Shown here: positions 22,891 through 34,644 of the stretch, piece by piece
Layout of the letters: every line of letters begins with the position of its first letter
Position numbering within the stretch: the first letter of the stretch is position 1
NCBI RefSeq assembly: GCF_041146795.1
Contig: NC_135184.1
Coordinates: forward strand, 2,319,967-2,383,966
Direction: 5' to 3'
DNA: 64,000 nt
From: Maylandia zebra
Lineage: Eukaryota; Chordata; Actinopteri; Cichliformes; Cichlidae
Translations under genes and position numbers: made by a program
The notes under the pieces: model-generated
Database searches by the model: none
Seen by the model: the letters and a program-made list of their open reading frames with translations, nothing else
What the model was told of the DNA's origin: nothing

Positions 22891-23418
22891 TATAAATCTA
22901 ATAAACTAAGAGTTCATAAAGGACACATACTCATTACTGTAAGATTAATTTTTTAATAGTTTTAATTGATAAATCAAAAAAATCTTCTAAAGATTTTCAG
23001 TTACAGTGAAAACATTTGCACTAATACTGAACCATTCCTTAAAATCTTTACATACATTCCATTTTTAAGGAGCAGATCGCTATGATCGGCCACCAAGATG
23101 CTAAGAGCTGTGAACGCCCTGTCCATCACCTCAAAAAGTGATGGACAGGAGTAACCTCTAAGAGCTGTTTACAATAAAATGATTAATATTCTTGTACTTA
23201 CCTTTACTATTTCACAAAGTGTCAAAAGAATATTGATTTTATATAATGTGATCAGCTTCATGAAATGTATTCTTTTATTTAATCACTAAGCAAACGTCTA
23301 CGTGACTTTTGACATGCACCTTTGTGTGATAAACAACTGATAGCTGATAACTGATAGATTCCTCTTTTTGTAAGAAAATACAGAATTAGAAAAAGGGGAA
23401 CCTCAGCTCAGAGTTCTT
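22891..23418. other. AT-rich intergenic
   Basis: No feature recognised. A local repeat of the phrase GTGATGGACAGG around 23120-23150 is probably incidental. Confidence 0.4.
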
Positions 23419-23435
23419 AGAATAAGAAGCTATTT

Positions 23436-23493
<58 letters not shown>

Positions 23494-23526
23494 ACACACA
23501 CACACACACACTCACACACTCACACA

Positions 23527-23573
<47 letters not shown>

Positions 23574-23575
23574 AC

Positions 23576-23609
<34 letters not shown>

Positions 23610-23634
23610 ACACACACACACACACACTCACACA

Positions 23635-23673
<39 letters not shown>

Positions 23674-23698
23674 ACACACACACACACACACTCACACA

Positions 23699-23753
<55 letters not shown>
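23419..23753. repeat. (CA)n microsatellite with CTCACA interruptions
   Basis: About 335 bp of CA dinucleotide repeat, broken at intervals by CTCACA or CACACT units. The apparent open frames through it are repeat artefacts. Confidence 0.97.
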
Positions 23754-23755
<2 letters not shown>

Positions 23756-24315
23756 ATAAATAAAGAGTGCAGGCAGTGATGAGACGCAGGTCTCAGAGCG
23801 ACTGCCCACGCGTGTAAAGACGACTGCAGTGTTTGTGTTTTCTAACTCAGGTGTCTTAGCTGAAGAACTACAGGGTGATTTGAAGAAATCCTTTGTCACA
23901 AAGGTTTAAGAAGGGTATGTCCACAATTTAGACTGTAATTACAGGATATTTTACTTTATTTGGCAGGAGAGAAGCAGAGGCAGAATTAAATGATAATAAC
24001 AGTCACAAAATAATAAGAAAATCACATCAATCATAATTATCTCATTAACCTACTCTGAGCTAATGCTGATTTTGTCCTTGTCTTTGGGATGAGAGAGGTT
24101 GGAGGAGAGAATGAGCTGATCTTGTGCTGAATTTTCTTTCATCTCAGTGTTTTGTGCTAATGGAAACAATCCAACAGGAAAGCAGGAATCCTTGAATATT
24201 CGATACTTCAGGAAAACAGCGAGACCCCAGATCTTCTCAGTGTTGGGAGAAGCTGCAATCCACCAGTAGAATGATGGGAGTCCAAACCGTTAGAATAATA
24301 ATCCAACAGAGCAAA

Positions 24316-24316
<1 letters not shown>
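23754..24316. other. intergenic
   Basis: No gene recognised. Confidence 0.4.

Positions 24317-24376
<60 letters not shown>
24317..24376. repeat. (GAT)n microsatellite
   Basis: About 60 bp of pure GAT trinucleotide repeat. Confidence 0.95.
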
Positions 24377-24377
<1 letters not shown>

Positions 24378-24384
24378 GCAGAGA

Positions 24385-24445
24385 TGGAGTAAATAATTTC
24401 CCCCAGGGATCAATAAAGTATTCTGATTCTGATTCTGATTCTGAA
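24385..24445 (+). repeat. Rex1-type LINE 3' terminus
   Basis: AATTTCCCCCAGGGATCAAT followed by AAAGTA and TTCTGA repeats. This is the extreme 3' end of the LINE family whose tail is also seen, reversed, near 15160. Severely 5'-truncated. Confidence 0.6.
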
Positions 24446-25025
24446 AATCCATGTTGAATTGGTAAGTCCATTGTTTGGGCAGCTGCTTGATGTCTCTGGT
24501 GTCTCTGCCAGAATTTCCAAAGGTGAATTTCTGGTATCCGATCATCTGAACTGCTCATCACACAGAACTGCTGGAAACAGAACCTGAACATCTCTGAGGC
24601 TCCAATTTATGCTCTGACAAGTGCTCACTCACCCCACCTCTCCTCCCTCTGGCAGGTCGTCACCAATCACTGTGTTTACAGAAGATCAGCAGTTATTTTA
24701 CTTACTACATTTATTATTTAACATATAGATCAGGATCATACTTTGATTATAACTTTGATGAAAAATAAAGATGATTTACTACGAGCACATGGGGAAAAGC
24801 TCTTTTCTTACAGTGATGCCACAAATCTGGGTCTAACACATGAGGCTGGATGTTAAATCCTTTTACCTGCTCAAAGATGTGATGACAGGGGAAAGTACTT
24901 CAGCCTCTCTGTCACATTTCTTCCATCAGAAACTTTTTGTTTTTTTATTGAGCTGAGATCAGATTTGTGACGGTCACTCTGATAACTGGATGTTGTTGCC
25001 CTTAAACCATTTTGCCACAGTTTCT
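24446..25025. other. intergenic
   Basis: No gene recognised. Confidence 0.4.
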
Positions 25026-26384
25026 GTACAACTGTGTGTTTAAACTTCAAGTTCAGCTCTTGAAGGTCTTCAGCTGCTCATGTTGCAGATCCACTGTGAG
25101 CTGAACTTCCAATGAAGCTGTTAGAAAAATCAAAGTGATGTTTCAGATTAGTCAATGAGCTCATTAGTTAATAACTGTGTAAGATGGTGTTATGGTCCCC
25201 TGATCCTCTGCTGCCTACCCACCATCGATCTTTCCTCCCTCTGTTTTCTATCTTTGTCTCTCTGTGAGTGTGGCATTTGTGGTGTGTGTGATGTGTGTCG
25301 GTGGGGTTTGGCAGTTCTGCTGGTTCCTGCTCCTCCTCGGCTGGAGCACCTGCAGTAACTGATAATCAGTCCAGCACATCAGTTTGGAAGAACTTGACTC
25401 CATTTTTGACACAGAGCAGCTTTAATTCTGACATGTTGGATTTTCTCACATGAACTGCTCGCTTCCAGCTCTTTCACACCATTTCTGTTGGACTCTGTTG
25501 GACTCGGTTGTTCCAAAGCTCTATTTTTAACAGCAGGCATGGACGCTGTGTGTTCCTACGAGGCTGCTGGAGCTGATTGAGGCCACTCAGTACAACACTG
25601 ATGATTCCAGCAGACATGCCACAGCACATTTCAGAAGCATCCCTGAAGCATCTCTTTGCTCTGCACCACTAAAAATAACTCTGACTCTATTTTTTACAGA
25701 AGCTCCATCAAGCTGCAGAAAACAGAGGAAAATGTGCAGGACAGAAGAAACAGCAAAGGAAATCCTGTCAGTGTTGAAAATAGAAGAGCCTGTGCAGACC
25801 AACATGTTTCTCTTCTAAAATACACCAGGTGTGGTTTGAAGGACGCAACAAAACCACATCAGAAAGACATCAGAGACTCATCACATCACTCGCTGGATTC
25901 ACTGGATTCTTTTTCTTTCACCATTATTTGGAACAAAGAGAACAAACGTGACTGGTTTGTGTCATTGTGGTGCTGCATGGCCCACTTTCTCCTGAGATTC
26001 AGTTCACAGACAGATGTTCTGATAGTTTTCTTTACAATTTGCTGCTAGAATTCAAAATTGATTGTGTGATTAATGATGGTGAGCCAGATGGGCCAAACCA
26101 TGATCCTATCAGCAGCATGTTTCATTGTAGTGGTTCATCATTGATGGGATAAATGGACTGGTGCTTATATAGTGATTTTCTGTTTTCATGTGGACTAAAG
26201 TAGTGGACTGACCAACAGACTGACATTAACATCAGAGCCGTGCTGCTAGTGTGGCTAAAAGAAAAGAGAAGAAGAGACAGTCATGTTGATATGAACATTA
26301 GAGAAACACATCATGGAGCTGAAATATGATCCTGCTTCCTCATTTGGACTCATTCACCTCAGCTGACACGTTCAGCAGCAGACA

Positions 26385-26412
26385 GGTTTTTGTAGCAGTC
26401 TGTCTCACTGTG
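26385..26412 (+). other. 12-RSS of J2
   Basis: Nonamer GGTTTTTGT (26385-26393), 12-bp spacer and heptamer CACTGTG (26406-26412). Confidence 0.93.
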
Positions 26413-26464
26413 GGAGGATACTACTACTTCATCTTTGGCTCTGGAACTAAACTGTCTGTAACAG
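26413..26464 (+). CDS. TCR gamma-like J segment 2
   Basis: A 52-nt segment encoding GGYYYFIFGSGTKLSVT plus one base, followed by a GTAAGA donor. The three tyrosines contribute to CDR3. It lies 14.4 kb 3' of V1 and 1.8 kb 5' of C2, all in one orientation, so V1-J2-C2 is the natural transcription unit. It differs from J1 by a longer aromatic 5' part and Ser for Tyr near the end. Confidence 0.9.
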
Positions 26465-26868
26465 GTAAGAACAAACATTTATTTTCCTTCAGTTGTTTTA
26501 TTGTAGAAGCTGAAAATGTGTTTAAAGTCAGTTTGTGCTGCTTCAGGCTTTACATGTTAGTTTTTCATCATTAGTAGAGAATTCATCTGCAGCCATTGTT
26601 ACATAAGAAAAGCTCAATAATCTCTGAAAACATGTTGAAATCTCACTGAACAACTAAAGTTATTCTTTATTTCTGCAAATATTAGTGATGTTACAAATAT
26701 TTAGGATTTGATCCTCTCAGTGATTCTGCTGGTTTTTAACACAAGATCATATTTGACATTAGAAGTAATCTCGAAGCAGTAAATTTGTAAATATAAATAA
26801 TGCTGAAGTGAAAATGTAGACATGGTTTATGATAATTGTCAAAGAGACATTTTCCTGGTTCAATCAGT

Positions 26869-26876
<8 letters not shown>

Positions 26877-26920
<44 letters not shown>

Positions 26921-26923
26921 TAT
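26877..26923. repeat. poly(A) and (TA)n tract
   Basis: Twenty-eight A residues followed by about nine TA units. It may mark the 3' tail of an old retroelement or be a simple repeat. Confidence 0.9.
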
Positions 26924-27409
26924 GAATATGTTAATTGTCATAAAAACTGAGACATTAAAATTTGTGTAAAATGTGATTAAAAAATGCAGGATAAAATATG
27001 AGATTGTTACAGTCTTTCAGTATTTCTTGCTTGTTTGATTTGTCTTAATTGCAAAATTCAAAGATTTTGGCAGAAAACACAACTTTGTAAAATAATTTCA
27101 CATTCTTTAGATATTATATCATAAACACGGATTAATGAATTTGTTTTACTCTACTATAAATTTCATATTAATTGCATTTAAATGTGTGCAGTGATACTTT
27201 CACATATTTTTAAAAAGTATAGCAACAACAAAACTGATGTTCTGCTCTTGTCATCATTGTAATAAAATAGTTCAGAATCATTCACTTTGTAAAACAAGTA
27301 TGTTATTTATTATAATATGTTTTATATATCATTTCAGTTGTATTAAGAAAAATTTATATTTATTGCCAAATAATATATAATATATATGAAATCACACCGA
27401 GAAAAAGTT

Positions 27410-27725
27410 GAAGAAATGTCAGTTTGGTTCAGCCGTGTCTCGCTCTTGTGTGCAGTTTCCTTATTTCCCTATATGTATTTATAGTGTGTTTTCTTGAGTT
27501 CGTCACTGGTCCGTCTGTGTTACCTCGATGTGTTATTCTGTGTTTCACCCTAGCATTATCCCGCACATCATCCTGCGCGTCATGCTGTCAGGTTTTTGTA
27601 GTTAGTTCCTGTCCTTGTGTTACTCTGCATTTTCACCCAGTGTCAATAAAGCGCACTCTTCTCATCTGAGTCAGCGCCTACATCTTTGGGTTCTTCTCTC
27701 CCTCCACACGGCTCGCCTTAGCTGT
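27410..27725 (+). repeat. retroelement 3'-end-like fragment in the J2-C2 intron
   Basis: A C/T-rich stretch with ATGTATTTATAGTG, then TCAATAAAGCGCACTC and GAGTCAGCGCCTAC. It resembles a fish retroelement 3' end with polyadenylation signal, and is similar in layout to the reversed one at 10395-10560. It is absent from the other two J-C introns. Family not identified. Confidence 0.35.
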
Positions 27726-28256
27726 AACTCATTTATCAAAGTAGTTTTCTTCCAATTTTTGAACTAAAAGAATTAAAGAAAAAACAACATATGGTCTTTA
27801 AAATAAATTGTATTATACGTGACAAGAATGTGAATTTTTTTCGATGAATTGAATTATGTGGAATTACTTTTTATTTCCTTTTTAGTGCGATATATTATGA
27901 ATTAAGATTATTGCATTTTTATACAGAAGAGGATCTCTGTTAGAAATCCTGTAAGGACTAATATGGAAAATACATTTTCACTTGTATCAAGACAAATGGA
28001 TATATTTTCAACTAAAGTTTTTATTTTTAACAACTTGCTGAGTGTTCCTCATGTGAGCCATGATGACATGAGGTGATGACTGTGTTTGATATGAAGCTGA
28101 ATCCAGTGTATGTAGTGAACTTTGTGCTGATGAGTAGTTTAGTGATCAGAGTCCATGTAGTTTCCAGGATCAGACTGAATGCAGTGCAGTGCTGGAAGCT
28201 GCTGCTGACTGTGTGAATGTGTGTCTGTGCTGCTTGTTGCTGCTGTCAAACTTCAG

Positions 28257-29277
28257 ATGAGCAGGTAGTGAAGCCCGTGGTGAGCGTGTACCCAGCAGCA
28301 TCCAGAGCCCACCTGGAGGGGAACAGCTCCCTGCTGTGTGTGGCCTCAGCCATGTTTCCTCCTCTGGTCCAGTTCTCCTGGAAAAGACAGAAGAAGAACG
28401 GCAGAGAAGCGGAGGAGCTGCCCCCTGCTGAGGGAGAGCAGCTGGAGCTCAGAGAGGCGGGACGCACCATTGCCATCAGGATGCTTGATGGGAGCCATTC
28501 TGACACATATAAATACAGCTGCTGGGTGAAGCACGAGGGGGGCACAGTGGAGGCCCGAACACAACAAGGTAATGAAGGCTTGGTGACTGTGTTCAGCAGT
28601 GATTCAGCTTCATGTGGAGATGCTGTCAAAGAGAGCAGAGCAGCAGAGGACTGACATTTCTCACTGCAGCTCCAAACATTTGACTCCTTTTCTGTTTCAG
28701 AGCTTCCAGCTCCAGCAGCCTCCTGTCCTCCAGAGAGAGAGCCAGCAGACCTGCCAGCTCTGCAGCCAGCTGACTGTAAGATCACCTGCTGCCTCTCTGC
28801 ATGGACAGCTCCAATGTCCAATGAGGCAGCTGGAACAAGTTTAGGCTCTTAAAGTTGCACTAATTGATCAAATCTTCATCCAACAAGCTCTGATAAAGCC
28901 ACTGTACACTAGCTGCTCAGCACCAAACAGCAGACAGACCATAATATGTCAGAGATCAGTTTGTTAGCTGCTTGTGGAGTTCTTCTGCCCCCAAGTGGAC
29001 ACAAACACTACATCAATTCATCCACTTGAAGAAGAAGCTGTGACTGTTTCTATTTGGACTTTTTCTCCTTGATCTGAGAGGAATAACCCGACTGTCTGTC
29101 TGTCTCTTTGTGTCTGTCTGTCCTTCAGTGTCCTTCCAGTCTCAGTGCAGGGTGAAGCTGCTCTGCCTGCTGTACACAGTGCTGATAGTGAAGAGTCTGG
29201 TGTACTGCTGTGGACTCTCTCTGCTGATGATGCTCACAAACAAGGGAGCGTCCACCAACTGCACACATGCTGACTGA
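28257..29277 (+). CDS. TCR gamma-like constant gene C2 (three exons)
   Basis: Exons 28257-28568, 28701-28775 and 29129-29277 have the same lengths and phases as C1. The Ig domain keeps Cys28, Trp42 and Cys89, the connecting exon keeps its single Cys, and the transmembrane exon keeps Lys22 in VKSLVY. Differences from C1 are Lys23 to Asn, which creates an N-S-S glycosylation sequon just before Cys28, Gly50 to Arg, and Val77 to Leu. Introns are nearly identical to those of C1, which points to homogenisation of the whole block. Polyadenylation signal AATAAA at 29568-29573. It is the expected constant region for V1-J2. Confidence 0.87.
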
Positions 29278-29567
29278 CTGTTTCCTGCTCGCCTTTTCTC
29301 ACCATCACATCTCATCAATTCATCTCATTCATCACTTTGATCACAAATGTTAGTTATGATGTGTTGAGCTTATTTTGCCTTTTTCTTCAACAGTTAGAAG
29401 ATCGTCTGAAATAAATACATCTTTACATGTATTGTTGCTCTGAGTTAGAATTCTTTTTGTGCTTATTGTGACTTTTATTGTAGTAACAAAAACCATCAGG
29501 AATATTTTTATCACAAGTTTTTGTTTGATTTTCAAATGTCAAACAGTGTAGTTGTGTTTGTGTGAAC

Positions 29568-29573
29568 AATAAA
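29568..29573 (+). terminator. polyadenylation signal of C2
   Basis: AATAAA about 290 bp after the stop codon, in a 3' UTR shared with C3 but not C1. Confidence 0.6.
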
Positions 29574-29657
29574 GATTTGAAGATGAAGAGTTTGATTCTA
29601 CTTTCATTGTGTGATCAACAACAACCCGTGTGAGTGAAGCACAAACTGACTGTATCC

Positions 29658-29822
29658 AAACTTGCTCTCCTGCAGCAGACGGGCTGTGTGGGTTTCTGCT
29701 CTGCAGCCTCCACACCGTTAGCTGTGGCTTTCACTTTAATAACACAATGACAGTTACAAGCAGGAACTCTGCTTCAAGAATGATTCCAGGAAGGATCTGT
29801 GTTCTTCACCTGTGAGAGAAAC
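29658..29822 (+). promoter_or_regulatory. conserved block 3' of C2, candidate enhancer
   Basis: Same block as at 9296-9450, with TGTGGC at 29723-29728 and CAGTTA at 29751-29756. The enhancer role is inferred only. Confidence 0.4.
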
Positions 29823-31289
29823 AGCTCAAATCCTCAACTCACAGCTGACAAATGAACTTTAATGGAATCAAAGGAGAGACCATGAAGCCCCTGCAGTCTG
29901 CTCAGCTCCCATTTTATTACCTGAGCTGAGTTTTTCATTCTGGATATCACACACGTAAGAACAGATCAAGTCTGAACAGCAAATGTTGGAGAATCATTTT
30001 GAAGTCTTGCTAAATGTCGTTATTATTACAAAAACTACTGAATGATTCAGAAAATCCTTTCCAACAAGCAGAAATATGCAAACAAAGTAGAAACAAGGCA
30101 ACATGAGTCATTCAGATGCAGATAACATATTCTCCTTATTGTGAAGAACACAGTCATGAAATCTTTCTGTGTGTCATTCATTGAGTTGAAGTGCCTAATA
30201 GAAGAGGAAGAGCAGCAATAATCAATGATAGCTGAGACATTGAGAACATGGCTGTATGCCTGCTATCATAACAGCAAACAAAGCACACAAACAGCAAACA
30301 CACAATAATGTGCTCGCAGCTTGTTGTGTGTTGTGTCATTTTTGACATTTCATGAAGTCACAAAAATGTGTGCGACTCATTAAAGGAGTGTGTACGTGTC
30401 AGTCAGTGCTCTGTATTCATGTGTTCACCTCATTAAAGTCACTCAGACACTTTTCTCCTCCAAACTTACAGCACAGCTTCATATTTCACTGACTGATTCT
30501 TTCATTACATCCATTAAGGGTCACACAGTGAAATTAGTGCAAACTTACAAATGTGTTGCAACAATTTTGGCCTCCAAACTGAACTTTGAGACAAACAGTG
30601 AAGCTGTGAGCAAAAAGAGGCTCCAGTGTGTGTCATGGTGGAGGAAACTGTTGTATTCCCACATTCAAAACATGATCTTATTGGATTTGTCCCTCAAAGT
30701 CTTTTTCCTCCTTTTTCTCTTCATCCAAATGTTCTAGCAGGCTGACTGTGAGTCCCTGTTGAACCTGTACAGCAGAAAGTAACAGCAGTCAGCGGCCTCC
30801 ACTTGACTTCATGACTTCAACGCCTCGCACAGTCACTTTCACTTTCTTCCTTCTGTCTTTTAGTCCTAAAATGTAGAACAACACCAGATCCAAATATTTG
30901 TGTCCTTCACTCACATCTTCAAATGATCCCTTCCATATCAGAGATGATACAAAGGCAACATTTGTCTTATTTCTCTTTCAGGAATCAAAAAGTACTTTTG
31001 TACTGTTGTGTAAATGTGTGTGTAAAGGTGGATGACTGCCTGCTGCAGATGAAATCTAACCATGGCTACAAATAAATGAAGCTGACGTGAAACACAGCCC
31101 TGTTTTTATTACTGTTTATAGATATTAGAATTGATGATCATCATTTTAATGATTCTTAAAACTGTCGTCGATAAAACAGGACAAAAATGAGATGCTGAGA
31201 ATATTATTTATTCATTTTGATTCACAAAAACAAAGAAAAGGTGAAGATATTCAAAAAGTTAGATAAAGAAGAAAACCACAGATAACAGT
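29823..31289. other. C2-V2 intergenic, duplicated in cassette 3
   Basis: Almost identical to about 51678-53020 until just past the conserved block at 31000-31165. A 115-codon open frame (30390-30737) has a counterpart at 52245-52595 with a 3-base insertion, but no recognisable domain and no copy in cassette 1. I do not call it a gene. Confidence 0.5.
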
Positions 31290-31588
31290 GTGTGTTAGTA
31301 AATTCACAGCAACATGAATGTTTCTGAGTGTTTGTGCATCATGTGACCCAGATTTTTGGATCTGCTGTCAGATTGAAATGAAGACGATGAAACCACAGCA
31401 GCTTCAGCTGAGCTGTCAATCAGCAGCAGCAGTCTTATCTGTGGGCCGCAGGGGCTGATGGGAGCTTTGAGGACCTGTTAGAAACCACGTGGCCCTCGTC
31501 TGATCTCACAGCTCGTCCTTGTTTGGCCTCAGCTGCATCAGAGCGCCACTTCTCCCCAGGTTCACCAGAGGAAACACCACTGCACAAA
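31290..31588 (+). promoter_or_regulatory. V2 promoter region
   Basis: Near-identical to the V1 and V3 upstream regions, with the same RUNX-type, GATA-type and CACGTG motifs. Confidence 0.55.
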
Positions 31589-32040
31589 ATGCTTTTCCTC
31601 CCAGCTGCTGCTCTGTGCTGTCTGTGTTCAGGTGAGTGTTTCCAGCCAATCAGGAGCCAACAAAGTCAACCTGTAACAAACACTGTCACACTAACCTTCA
31701 TCTATCTGTCTGTGTCTCTACAGCACTGGTTACCATGGCAGCAGAACAGCTGATTCAGGAGGATTTAACGTTGACCAGGAGAGTTGGACAAAGTGTCTCC
31801 TTCAGCTGTGGAGGGATTAATAAGTGTGACGATGATTATATACTCTGGTACCAGAAGAAAGAAAAAGAAACATTCAAATTAATTTTTGCTTTTCATAAAG
31901 ATAGTGGTGAAGTTCCACCTGTTTTTGAGAACAATACTTTCGCAGGTGTAAATAAAGGGAAAGGCTGGGAGTTAGTGATTAAGGATATTAATTTAAATCA
32001 TTCAGCCACCTACTACTGCTCCTGTTTGAAGGCTGCTCCC
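31589..32040 (+). CDS. TCR gamma-like V segment 2
   Basis: Leader exon 31589-31631 is identical to that of V1; the V exon is 31724-32040. It keeps Cys29, Trp42 and the NHSATYYC motif, and has an extra Cys35 in CDR1 and CSC at the start of CDR3. From CDR1 onward it is clearly different from V1 and V3: CDR2 and framework 3 (ENNTFAGVNKGKGWELVIKD) are replaced and three codons shorter. N-N-T and N-H-S glycosylation sequons appear in framework 3. The reading frame is intact. Its partner in the array is J3-C3, 16.6 kb downstream. Confidence 0.87.
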
Positions 32041-32078
32041 CACAGTGAGAAATGATCCCTGCAGCCTGAACAAAAACC
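32041..32078 (+). other. 23-type RSS of V2
   Basis: Heptamer CACAGTG (32041-32047), 22-bp spacer and nonamer ACAAAAACC (32070-32078), identical to that of V1. Confidence 0.93.
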
Positions 32079-32202
32079 AACAGATGAACAGATGTCAAAC
32101 AGTGTCTGTGACAGGAAGAGAGCAGTAAACCACAGCCCAGCTTCACATGTTTCACCTCCATCTCAGAGTCACAAACATACTGAGCTCAGATTTTTATTTA
32201 CT

Positions 32203-33455
32203 GAGATACTTGTAAATAAACAAAAGAGCCAGTTTGTGGCCTTTTTGAAAAAGCAAAATGTTTTAGAGTTTTTCCAATCTGGTTTTAAGTCCTTTCATTG
32301 CACTAAATCCGCCCTTTTAAAAGTTTGTAATCACATATTTTTAGCTACTGATGCTCGTGACTGTGTTGTTCTTGTCCTTTTAAATTTGACAGCTACATTT
32401 GAAACAGCCAGTTATGCTATTTTAATCTCTCGTTTGGAGCAGTGGTGGGCATTGAAGGCGCTGCACTGGAGTGGTTCACGTCCTACTTGGCGGAGCGAGA
32501 TTTTGTGTCAGTCTCTGTGACCATGTATCATGCTGTGCTCCCCTCTTGTGTGGTGTCCCACTGGGCTCAGTTCTAAGCAGCCTCCTCCTTTGTTAGTATC
32601 TGCTCCCTCTTGCTTTTATACTGAGAAAACAGGTCATTGCTGAAGACTGTCAGATCTATCCTGTACAGCCATTATCCAGTCTGTTGATGACATTAAAGCT
32701 TGGATGTCTCTTAACTTTTTAAAATTCAATGAAAAAAGACTGAGGTGATGGTTTTTGGTAGCCCGACTGAGACCCCCAATCTGTATTTAGATACCTTGGC
32801 CCAGTATGTTAAGCCAACTGTCACAAACCTGGGGGTCAAAGTGGACTCTGAACTGAAGCTTGACAGCCAGATTAAGTAAAATCAAGCTTCTCTCAGCTCA
32901 GACAAAGGGCAAAATTAAAGCCAATTCTTTAACAACAGCACTTTGAGACAGTTATCCACACCTTTGTTAGCACTCGGCTGGATTATTGTAATGCACTTCA
33001 TACAGTGCGTCATACGTTACTCATCTACAGAGGGTGAAAAATGCCACAGCTCATCTTTTAACTGGCACTCGAAAGTTTGAGCACATTTCCCCTATTATAG
33101 TTTCACTTCACTGGCTGCCCATTTCTTCTAGGACTCATTTTAAAATTCTTTTATTTGCTTTTAAAGCCCCATCGTATCTCTCTGAGCTGCTACAGCCATA
33201 TACACCCACCCACTCTCTGATCAGCTCTCCTGAATGTACCCAGGACTGAGTGATAACTTAGAGGAGATTATGCTTTTGCTGTAGCAGCTCCAAAACTGTG
33301 GATTGATCTGCCTTTAAAGATTAGACAGGTCTCTTCTCTGCCTGTTTTTAAATCACTCCTGAAAGCCCCCCTCTTCACCCTGGCCTTTGACACCTTGTGA
33401 GATGTTGGTTTTATTTTATGCTTATTTATGTTGTTGTTTTAGTTGATTGCATGTT

Positions 33456-33490
<35 letters not shown>

Positions 33491-33592
33491 TTCTTTGCAG
33501 TTTCATTTTATCTATTGTTCTTAACTTATTAACTGTGCAGAACTTTGGTCATGTGCTATTTTAAAGTGCTTTATAAATAAAGTTGTATTTGG
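32203..33592 (+). pseudogene. 5'-truncated L2-type LINE inserted 3' of V2
   Basis: Flanked by a 7-bp duplication ATTTACT (32196-32202 and 33593-33599). Without it, the V2 flank matches those of V1 and V3. The coding remnant runs from FFQSGFKSFHCTKSALLKV through decayed RT blocks to NATAHLLTGTRKFEHISPI (about 33040) and further to a LWIDLPLKI-like end, with many frameshifts and stops. A (TTTA)n stretch at about 33455-33492 lies in its 3' UTR, and the end is AAATAAAGTTGTATTTGG. Non-functional. Confidence 0.85.
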
Positions 33593-33599
33593 ATTTACT

Positions 33600-34576
33600 G
33601 CTGTCAGAAATGCAATTGTATTTATTTTTGTTTTGAACAGATTTTTCATCCTGTTTTAAGACAGAAACAAGAGGAACAGATGACATCAAACTTCCAAATG
33701 TAAACAAATGTATCCTCAGTCCCACAAAAACATTTATTCAAAGTGAAAGAAAAACAGGTTGTGTCAAGAAACTGAACTCAAATCCCAGAGTAAGTCGGTG
33801 CTGCTACTATCAGTCAATGCTACTTCCAGATCGATAGAATCAACTTTTAGGATGCAGCACCTTTGCATCCCGATCAGAGTGAACTTTTCATTTTTCATCA
33901 GCTGGACGAAGATCTGTAGTTTATTCATGATCATAAAACTGAAAACAGTCAGTGGAACTGGCTCTTCAGTATCTACATGTTCATCTCCCTTTTTATGACT
34001 ACAGCTCACCTTCAATAATCACTATATTGGATAATGATGAACTACATACACTGCTCTGAGTTGTTCCATTTTCTACTTTATGTTTATTAGAATAGATATT
34101 TCCAGCTCTGACTTCTAATGTTCTTCTGAACAGGAACTCTAATAGTTGCACAGTTCACCCCCTATACCCAAGTTATTTAGCTCATGTATCTAATCTGACT
34201 CTAATTTTTGACTCTAATCTAACGTTTGATAAACAGATTAATGCAGTGATCAAGTTGAGTTTCTTCCATCTTCAGCTACTTGCTAAAGTGAAGCCATTTC
34301 CCTGTTTTAGAGACTTTGAGAGAGCTATCCACGGATTACACTAATAGTTCAAAAGTTAAGAGATAAAAAGACTTATGGGGATGTTAGTTCAGTTTATGTC
34401 TTCATACAAGGAAAAAAGGGAACACCCCAGTTATATTTTGGTCTTTGGTATATCGTTCAGTGTTGATTCAGTATTTTCTAATTACACTTTACATCTTCCA
34501 TGCCATTACTTAAAAAATACCACTAGGTGGCGCATAGCGGCCAGGAGGAGCGTAAACCCCCCTGGGAGGCAAATCT
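33600..34576. other. V2 downstream flank and intergenic
   Basis: The first 170 bp continue the V downstream flank shared with V1 and V3. A stretch near 34130-34340 resembles decayed L2-type coding sequence (for example a SFFHLQLLAKVKP-like run). No intact gene. Confidence 0.45.
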
Positions 34577-34644
34577 GCAGAATAAATCCTACAGTTGAAT
34601 CGTAAACAAGTTCATGATCTGTGCCTCTTTATTTCAATACACAG
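34577..34644 (+). repeat. 68-bp repeated motif, copy 1
   Basis: GCAGAATAAATCC through TTTCAATACACAG. It recurs with two differences at 38651-38718 and 44564-44631. It contains AATAAA and ends abruptly in all copies, suggesting the 3' end of an LTR or other retroelement. Confidence 0.65.

Larger units (their letters stand above)
25026..26755 (+). repeat. duplicated region upstream of and including J2
   Basis: Matches 47321-49055 along its length with few differences. It includes about 1.35 kb of non-coding sequence 5' of J, the J segment itself and the start of the J-C intron. Cassette 1 shares only the last 150 bp or so before J1, so cassettes 2 and 3 share a more recent duplication. Short open frames inside are preserved only because the copies are young. 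Confidence 0.8.
26465..28256 (+). other. J2-C2 intron
   Basis: AT-rich intron. It includes an A-run followed by (TA)n at about 26877-26923. A retroelement-like fragment lies near 27410-27725. Its middle does not align with the J1 or J3 introns. Confidence 0.75.

Noticed and set aside
23434..23763. A Thr-His repeat open frame of 109 codons
   Set aside because: A pure product of the CA microsatellite.
25155..25358. A 67-codon frame with a Cys-rich N-terminus, repeated at 47443-47646, considered as a leader or V pseudogene
   Set aside because: No V-region motifs, splice signals or recombination signal; preserved because the duplicate is recent.
30390..30737. A 115-codon frame kept open in cassette 3 (52245-52595) with an in-frame 3-base insertion
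   Set aside because: The duplicates are too young for open-frame retention to be informative, there is no domain, and cassette 1 lacks it.
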